DNA from: Ampelomyces quisqualis
Taxonomy: Eukaryota; Ascomycota; Dothideomycetes; Pleosporales; Phaeosphaeriaceae
Direction: 5' to 3'
Assembly (NCBI GenBank): GCA_018398575.1
Contig: JAGTXZ010000010.1
Coordinates: forward strand, 682,001 to 746,000
DNA length: 64,000 nucleotides
The notes under the pieces were generated by a model. The model ran no database searches and was not told the origin of the DNA. It saw only the letters and a program-made list of their open reading frames with translations. Numbering within the stretch: position 1 is the stretch's first letter; each line of letters starts with the position of its first letter. Shown one piece after another: positions 57,122 through 64,000 of the stretch. The position numbers and the translations under genes are program-made.

Positions 57122-57430
57122 CTAACCTTAAAACTAGAGATAAATTTACCTATATATCTCTAGTCTTAGAGTTAAGGTAACAGTCTTTTGTTAAAATATA
57201 TACAGAACCTAGTGTTATTTTTATCTATTATACACTTGCGCCTTCTTACACTTCTCTAACTTTAAAACTAAAGATAAATTTACTTATATATCTCTAGTCT
57301 TAGAGTTAAGGTAACAGTCTTTTGTTAAAACATACATAGAACCTAGTGTTATTTTTATCTATTATACACTTGCGCCTTCTTACACTTTCCTAACCTTAAA
57401 ACTAGAGATAAATTTACCTATATACTTATG
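57122..57430. repeat. 134-bp tandem repeat, about 2.3 copies
   Basis: CTAAC(C/T)TTAAAACTA starts copies at 57122, 57256 and 57390; within each, AGAGATAAATTTAC...ATCTCTAG forms a short inverted pair. Confidence 0.75.
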
Positions 57431-57712
57431 TATACAGCTGCTTCTTAACACGTAACTTATACTCTTAATTTAATATTACTGTCTTTGTATATATATTCTT
57501 TATAAGTCTAAAAGACTTAATCTTTTATTATATTTTTATTCTTATAAAACTAAAACTATACCTATTACGTCTATATGTTTGTGTAGTTTAAAAATCTAGA
57601 ACTAAGCTTTACTATATTGTTAGCACTACACCTGCGCTACTTCTTAGCCTACTAGTATAGAAGTAAATTTATGTTCTAAATAGACCCTTTAGTAGTTATT
57701 TAGATGTTATAG
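57431..57712. other. AT-rich spacer
   Basis: Nothing supported. Confidence 0.4.
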
Positions 57713-58325
57713 CTTAACTAAGATACCTTATAACGTGTTTAACAACAAGGATCTCTATAACAACAGCTATAATAGCATTCTAAGGCGCACATTAACAACT
57801 TAGCCTAACTTAAAAGTACTGTTGTTGCAATAACTTTGTTATATTCTGTAACACTATTACTTAACTAAGATACCTTATAGCGTATTTGAAAGCAAGAATC
57901 TCTATAACAACAGCTATAATAGTATTCTAATACGCATATTAACAACTTAGCCTAACTTAAGAGCGCTATTGTTACAACAACTTTATTATGTCCTGTAACA
58001 CTATTACTTAACTAAGATACTTTATAGCGTGTTTAAAAGTAAGGATCTCTATAACAACAACTATAATAGCATCCTAGTGCGCATATTAACAACTTAGCCT
58101 AACTTAAGAGCGCTGTTATTGCAACAACTTTGTTATATCTTGCAACACTATTACTTAACTAAGATACCTTATAGCGTGTTTAAAAGCAAGAATCTCTATA
58201 ACAACAACTATAATAGTATCCTAGTACGCATATTAATAACTTAGCCTAACTTAAGAGCGCTATTATTATAACAACTTTGTTATATCCTGTAATATATATT
58301 AACAACTTAGCCTAACTTAAGAACG
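57713..58325. repeat. 147-bp tandem repeat, four copies plus a partial
   Basis: CTTAACTAAGATAC begins copies at 57713, 57860, 58007 and 58154, exactly 147 bp apart each time. A fifth copy is truncated and enters mid-unit at about 58291. Copies differ mainly by transitions (for example GGATC/GAATC, AGCAT/AGTAT, CGCAC/CGCAT). Confidence 0.85.
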
Positions 58326-58921
58326 CAATTCTTATACTATTAGGTAACTAGAAGATATTAGAGATATAACTATAATTTACATGCTTTTGTCTATATATTG
58401 TTATAGGCAAAAATTAAGAATAACGTAGAGTTGCAGTTGTTTGTTAGGACATTTCTATCCTAGTACTCTTATTAGGCTCTTTAATAGTAAAGCCTACCTA
58501 AGCAGCTGTAACCTCTCTTATACTATATATAATGCATTTCTGTTAGACTCTATAAGCAGCAATCTAACGTCTAGATATTAAGATATTCTAACTATAACTT
58601 ACACAATATTAAGTCTTCTATTGTTACTAAGCTTTATTACAGCTTTAAGAACTTCTATTAACGTAAAGAAGTTACGCGCATTAAACTTATCTATACTAAG
58701 ATACTACTAGCTAGTAACAAAAAGGATACCTACTACGCTAGTAGGTATAACTAAGACTTTAAAGAACACCTATATAAATTAAAACAACAGGCCTGTATTT
58801 GTTTGTCTTAGAGACGCTTAGTAGAGAAGAATATATACAAAAGGTAACGCGTAATACTTTATAAATCTTATATATAGTATATAAGGCAGCAAACACTTTA
58901 AACATATTAATCTCTACAATT
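58326..58921. other. AT-rich spacer
   Basis: No long damaged frame confirmed; not examined codon by codon. Confidence 0.3.
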
Positions 58922-59320
58922 AGGCTTTTTTAATAACTAGTAGCTACAGTTGCGTTGCACTGTTAGCAACTATTATTTACTAAAGAATACTACTAGTGCT
59001 ATACGCTACCTACTACTATAGCAGGCTTTTCTAATAACTAGTAGCTACAGTTGCGTTGCACTATTAGCAACTGTTATCTACTAGAGAATACTACTAGTGC
59101 TGTACGCAACCTACTACTACAGTAGGCTTTTTTAACTACTAGTAGCTATAGTTGTGTTGCACTATTAGCAACTATTATCTACTAAAGAATACTACTAGTG
59201 CTGTACGCAACCTACTACTATAGTAGGCTCTTTTAACAACTAGCAGCTACAGTTGCGTTGCACTATCTATAACTGTTATCTACTAGAGAGTACTATTAGC
59301 GTTAATTGTAAGCTATCTAC
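58922..59320. repeat. 101-bp tandem repeat, four copies
   Basis: AGGCT(T/C)TTTT starts copies at 58922, 59023, 59124 and 59225, each 101 bp apart; the units share AGCTACAGTTGCGTTGCACT (with transitions) and CTACTAGTGCT-like ends. Confidence 0.85.
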
Positions 59321-59803
59321 TGTAATAAGCACCTAGAGTAACTAATTAGTGCTATAATAATACTAGCATAGGTTTAAGGCTAAGTTTAGATTTTGTTTTA
59401 TATTAAATACTATAAGTAGCTACTAGAGTATTAGTATGCGCAAGTGTATTGTCTTTACTATATTAGATAGTAGATTACTTATTATAAATATATCTAGTTT
59501 CTACAGTTATTCTACTACTATAACATTAAGCCTATATTATCTAGTTTATAGATAGGTTAAAGTCTAACGCCTAACTAGTAACACAGTTATGCCTAGACTA
59601 TTACTAAACGTGTTAAAGTTTGCAAACATAAGGCATTATTTCTGTATTTAGTACTATAACAACTTACTATATAAGCTACTAGAGCCTTTTGCTACTATAT
59701 ATAACTAAATAATATAACTAATATTCTTCTAATAACGCAAGAACACCTAGACAGCAACAAAACTAAATACACTAGCTATAACTACGCGCACAATAGGCGT
59801 CTG
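59321..59803. other. AT-rich spacer, may hold the transposon's 5' end
   Basis: No frame confirmed; terminal inverted repeats were looked for and not identified. Confidence 0.3.
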
Positions 59804-61510
59804 CAATAGAAAACTCTTAAGGCAGCTCTAAATAACTAGTATATAGAGTTGTAGGTAGCCTGCGTTAATATTACTAACAATATAATTTGCGAAACTATAC
59901 GTTAACTTTAGTAACAGCTGCCTAAATACAATAGTTGCAAAATACTAGAGTTTAATAACAGATAGCTTACTATATATAAACAATAATATAGTATGCAGTT
60001 ATATAAATAGTTTGCAAAAACAGTAGGCAACTATAGTAGTATAACAGTTAAGAACACTAAGCTTATAATAGAAGAGATTTGCAACATAGTAAGTAGATAC
60101 GCGCCTAAAGATTTATATAACATAGATAAGGCTAGTATATACTAGAAACACTTGCCCTAATATATGTTAGTAGACAATCTAGGAGCTAGACCTAGACTAG
60201 ATAGAGAGTATATAACTAGTGTGCTGTGCATAAACGTAGATAGCTTAGACTAAGTACTTCTATAGTTTATAAGATCCTTAAACTACACAACTTGTATAGA
60301 CAGTAAGAAGAACCTAAATATCTATAGTCTTAGTTATATCTATTAGGACAATAATTTTACCTAAATAGATACTAACATTATGCTAGAATAGCTAAAATAG
60401 TTTAATAACTATATAAACAGACAAGTATTATTGCTAATTAACAGGTTTCTACCTTACAAACACGTAGTAGCTAAGCTTTAAATAAGCTGCTAATTGCTGC
60501 AGAACGTTTAGTATATATAGTGTTAATATACTGTAGGCTTATTGTAGCAATAGAGGTTATAATGCTTACTAATACAATAGAGTTATATTCCTGCCTACAG
60601 GTAGTATAATATTATACTAACTAATAGACTAAGGCATTACCTGCGCATAGAAGGCTAAAGTCTACGCCTATTTCTTACACTTTGCAGTAGAGAAAAGCAT
60701 AATAGGCAAATATCTTACTAAGATAATAGATGTTATTTACGCTATTTGCTAGAGATATTGCGCGTAGTATAACAAGATAAGAGCTAAGACTATATATAGT
60801 AGCTAGTAGATCTTAACATATCTAAACATGTACTACAGCCTACAGCTATATATAGCTAACTTCTAAGAGACTTACTATAAGCTTAATAATTTAGTTAACT
60901 AGCTTAAAGACATATGCGTTGTTAACAGTATAGACGTTAAGAGCTTTATTAAGTTACCTAAAGAGCGTAATTCTAACTACAAAGATCTAGCCTACCTCTT
61001 AAACTATATTATTGCAATATACAGCCTAAACAAGATAGAAAAGAACTATAAAGTACTATTGCTCTCTAGACTATTACACTGCAAAGCAACAGATATAATA
61101 GATTAACTATAGGTATATATAGGTTAGCAAGAGTTTACTATAAATAATAAGTAATATATTAACAAGCTAGAAGTACTATAACAGGCAACTATAAAATAGA
61201 TAGCTGCAGAGCTATAAGACAGACGCTAAAAAGATATACGCAACTAGGTAGTAAGACTGCGCTAATGTAAACACAAGAATGCTATATACTTAAAATAAGA
61301 TAACGCTAGGCTATCTGTAAGCGTAAAAACTAAGAGTAATATTATAGTGTAGTTACAGTTAGAAAAGCGTAACAATACTATACTTAACTAGAACAAGAAT
61401 AGCTATTACACGAATTATCTTATAGGGCCTGTAATCTCTAGTATTTTAGCCAGCGCATTAACTAAAATAACTAGACAATATTAGCCTAGCAAACACTAAA
61501 ATTAAAGAAT
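59804..61510 (+). pseudogene. RIP-degraded pogo/Fot1-like (Tc1/mariner superfamily, DDE_1) transposase
   Basis: With TAA/TAG read as Gln or Trp, the plus strand gives a recognisable transposase. Blocks: a CENP-B-type region before 60080 (ILEFNNRQLTIYKQ, QLYKQFAK), then YAPKDLYNIDKASIYWK at about 60100-60150, corresponding to the first catalytic Asp block (usual YNxDExG). Next come LDREYITSVLCINVD, EWLKWF-like EQLKQFNNYI, and VLLLINRF near 60430, where the second catalytic Asp is replaced by Asn. A +1 register change lies between about 60480 and 60582. The new register gives RVIFLPTGS, LIDQGI (third Asp block) and AVEKSIIGKYLTKIIDVI. The C-terminal part runs to about 61510. Asp to Asn and Glu to Lys changes are both TpG to TpA, as RIP predicts. 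Dead element. Confidence 0.7.
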
Positions 61511-62250
61511 AATTACCTAGCACTAACTATATTTAGCTAAAGACTAAATTAATAATCTAAAGCAGTAGTACACAATCTATGCGACTAAAAGAGCAGGGTT
61601 GTTAAGAAATTATGCACGCACAGTAATATCTAGGTAGGACAGCAGCGTAGAAAGTTAAGTACTCTAGTATACTAGCACTAAGTAGAAACACTACACTGTA
61701 AGATATGTTAATAAGAGACAAGGCTATTATATAAGAACACAAGACAACAGACAATAACAGTATTTTTTATAAGATACTACGTACTGCACAATTTGTAATA
61801 TTAGTTGCTAATACTAAGAGAAAACACCTAAATAAAGGAATACTACTATATTAGCAGTAAACTTAGCATTAAAAAGAGAAAACTAATCTCTTTACAAACA
61901 AATCTATAGAACATAGAGCAGAATTATCTAGTTAAAAACACAAACGTCTTAAACTAACGTTAAAATATATAACAGAAGCAGGCTGCTATATACTTCCTTG
62001 CTGGCTGCAAGCTGCGTACACTATAGAGATCTGTTAACTACTATCTACGCTAATAGCACACAGTCTAGGGCGTTAGATACACTAATAAACAATATAGAAT
62101 TATAATAGAATAACATAGTACAAAGAAATAGAAGGTAACAGACAGCTTCTCTTGCTAACAGGACTATAGACGTATAAAAAACTTCTCTATAATTCTACGT
62201 AAACTGCTAGACGCTAGTATACAACTTAAATATTCTAACGTAGCCTTGTT
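61511..62250. other. AT-rich spacer
   Basis: No confirmed frame or repeat. Confidence 0.3.
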
Positions 62251-62600
62251 ACGTAACCTGTCTACTACAATAGCACTAGTAGGTTTAGCTAAGTTTGCCT
62301 GCTAGACTAAAGAGAGTGCTACTAACATAATATACAAGAGGTAAGTTGCTTACATTATAATGCAAAAATATAGAAGGTAAGAATTTTACTTAGTGCTATA
62401 TAGTATCCTACAGTACTATATAGTAGACCTATCTACTATAATAGCACTAGTAGGTTTAGCTAAGTTTGCTTGCTAGACTAAAGAGAGTGCTACTACTATA
62501 ATATACAAAAGGTAAGTTGCTTACACTATAATATAAAAAACTAAAAAGTAAGAATTTTGCTTAGTGCTATATAGTGCTATATAGTACTGTATAGTGCTGC
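62251..62600. repeat. 171-bp direct repeat, two copies, plus TGCTATATAG microrepeat
   Basis: TAGCACTAGTAGGTTTAGC occurs at 62271 and 62442, 171 bp apart, inside near-identical flanks (GCTAGACTAAAGAGAGTGCT in both). The end at 62560-62600 repeats AGTGCTATAT-like units. Confidence 0.75.
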
Positions 62601-63003
62601 ACTAAGAATAACACGTAGTAAGAGGCGCTCTTCTAAAATATACCTTTACTTACCTTAAAGACACAACACAACGCGTTAGCGCTAGGTAAAAGGCTATATA
62701 ATGCTAGGATAAAACTTTGCTTACTTTTACCTGCACTTATAATTTAACCTACTACTATAACTATATAATACTGCGTTACTACTACAAACGCACTATAACT
62801 ATATAATAACAATAATAGTGCTGTAACGTAAATATATATAATTTTCTACGTTACGTTTACTATACTACGCTGTACATTATAATACTGTTATAAGTAAGTA
62901 TATAATATAAGTATACCTACACACGCTAACTAAGCTGTAGCTATTCTACTGTCCTTGCACCTGCCTGCACTATTCTTAACTGTTACGCGTAATATATTAT
63001 ATA
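62601..63003. other. AT-rich spacer
   Basis: Nothing supported. Confidence 0.35.
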
Positions 63004-64000
63004 ATGCGCGTATTATAGAATTGTAATAATAAGTATAAGTAGTAGCTACCTTAATTAAATAAATAGTATATAAGTAATGTAAAGATAATAACTACTAATA
63101 ACGTATTGCAGGTAATTGTAAGAATAAGCTATAATATTAATGTAGTAGACTAGCGCATATAGGTTAAAGAGATAACAGATTTTATCTAGCATAAGAACAT
63201 ATATAATAAGATTAAACAGGCACACTTACAGGCTAACTACCTAAAGATAATACGCAGCCTAATAACAGATAAATAGCTTAAGTATACTGCATACTCCTAA
63301 CTAACTAATAGTAGTATACTAAAGGAATTCTACAAGGCAACAGCTAGCGCTGTATAGAAGAAGATAATCTTAGAAATTTAAGACTACAGTAACAAAGTTA
63401 AAGCTAAACACACAGAAAGATAGCTAACGCCTGTAAACTTAGAACTAGAACGCACGTAGTTAGCATTAGTAGTCTTAAGTTCTTTTGCTACTTTAGTAAC
63501 TTAGCTAATAGGCCTTACTACAATAACAACTAAACTGTTACTTAACAACGTTAATATCTATATTATAGACAGCGTACATTATTAAACTGCCTAGACCTTT
63601 CTACTTTTAAGGCTAATAACAGCTGCACGTTAATAGTAGCTTAAAGATAGCAACTTTAAGATAAAGCTATAATATCTTAAATACAGTGCACTTGTTAAAC
63701 ACCTGTTGCAACTAAAATTTATAGACTAGTATACAGTTAGGACTTTAAAGATATTTAACGCGTTAGCGCTGCGCCTAATTACTAACAATAATAATCTAGC
63801 TGTAACTATTAACTTATACGTTAAGATAAGAAGCCTTAAAGGCATTAAAATTAAATACTAGACTCTAGTACAAGACAAAGTTAAGCCTAGTAGTAATATA
63901 ACCTAGAACAGTATACAAATAACAACAGCTAACTATATAATATAGTGCACTTTACTTTAGGCAGTAACAGCAATATTATAAACCTAGTAGGTGCTACTAG
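63004..64000 (+). pseudogene. RIP-damaged frame D, 3' end beyond window
   Basis: From ATG 63004 one plus-strand frame runs to the window end (332 codons) with only TAA/TAG interruptions in my translation. Blocks: DFIQHKNIYNKIKQAHLQA, NSSILKEFYKATASAVQKKI, LALVVLSSFATLVTQLIGLT, LKYSALVKHLLQLKFIDQY and IFNALALRLITNNNNLAV. The start is uncertain because RIP also removes or creates ATG. Family not recognised. Confidence 0.45.

Larger units (their letters stand above)
47900..64000. other. RIP-degraded AT-rich block (isochore-like)
   Basis: About 16 kb of TpA-saturated sequence without any conventional open frame of 60 codons, in contrast to the dense genes before it. Tandem repeat copies inside it differ almost only by C/T and G/A transitions. 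Long frames reappear when TAA/TAG are read as Gln or Trp. This is what repeat-induced point mutation (CpA to TpA on either strand) does to duplicated DNA in Pezizomycotina. It extends past the window end. Confidence 0.85.

Noticed and set aside
57122..59320. CRISPR-like array
   Set aside because: Units are direct tandem repeats of 101-147 bp without unique spacers, in a eukaryotic genome.
47900..64000. Ciliate-like genetic code with TAA/TAG reassigned to glutamine
   Set aside because: Neighbouring intact genes end with TAA or TAG (CDT2-like, DUG3, F-box-RCC1), and the effect is limited to the AT block with transition-only differences between repeats; RIP explains it.

Overview
The window is nuclear DNA of a filamentous ascomycete, most likely a Dothideomycete (that placement is an inference from gene style, not a database match). 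Genes carry short introns, mostly 39-100 nt with GT...AG ends and CTAAC-like branch sites. Twenty protein-coding genes with good support, plus one weak candidate, occupy the first 46.6 kb at high density on both strands. All gene models here were spliced by eye from the six reading frames.

Layout: 1-6.4 kb holds the 3' part of a GH16 glucanase-like GPI protein, a small secreted protein, an F-box-like protein and a charged hypothetical protein. 7.1-14.2 kb holds glyoxalase II, a large dimethylglycine-dehydrogenase-like flavoprotein and a Rieske oxygenase; the last two fit consecutive demethylation steps of glycine betaine. 14.9-29.4 kb is a housekeeping block: CDT2-like WD40 protein, RRP5, a single-span membrane protein, PEX4, RRP46 and a four-span membrane protein. 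31.0-46.6 kb holds an ADGF-type adenosine deaminase, a UPF0643-like protein, POT1, importin alpha, DUG3, eIF2B delta and an F-box/RCC1-repeat protein. Several pairs are head to head over short shared promoters (CDT2/RRP5, PEX4/RRP46, POT1/importin alpha, eIF2B delta/F-box-RCC1).

From about 47.9 kb to the end (16 kb) the DNA changes abruptly to an AT-rich, TpA-saturated block with no conventional open frame of 60 codons. It is not structureless. Reading TAA and TAG as glutamine (or tryptophan) shows four long damaged frames: two very long ones on the minus strand (about 1,117 and 1,480 codons, family unknown), a pogo/Fot1-like transposase on the plus strand, and a fourth that runs off the window end. 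By-eye translation of the two minus-strand frames met no TGA and no frameshift. This is the signature of CpA-directed repeat-induced point mutation (RIP) on mobile or repeated genes. Between them lie tandem repeats of about 89, 134, 147, 101 and 171 bp. The block resembles the RIP-degraded AT isochores known from Pleosporales such as Leptosphaeria maculans.
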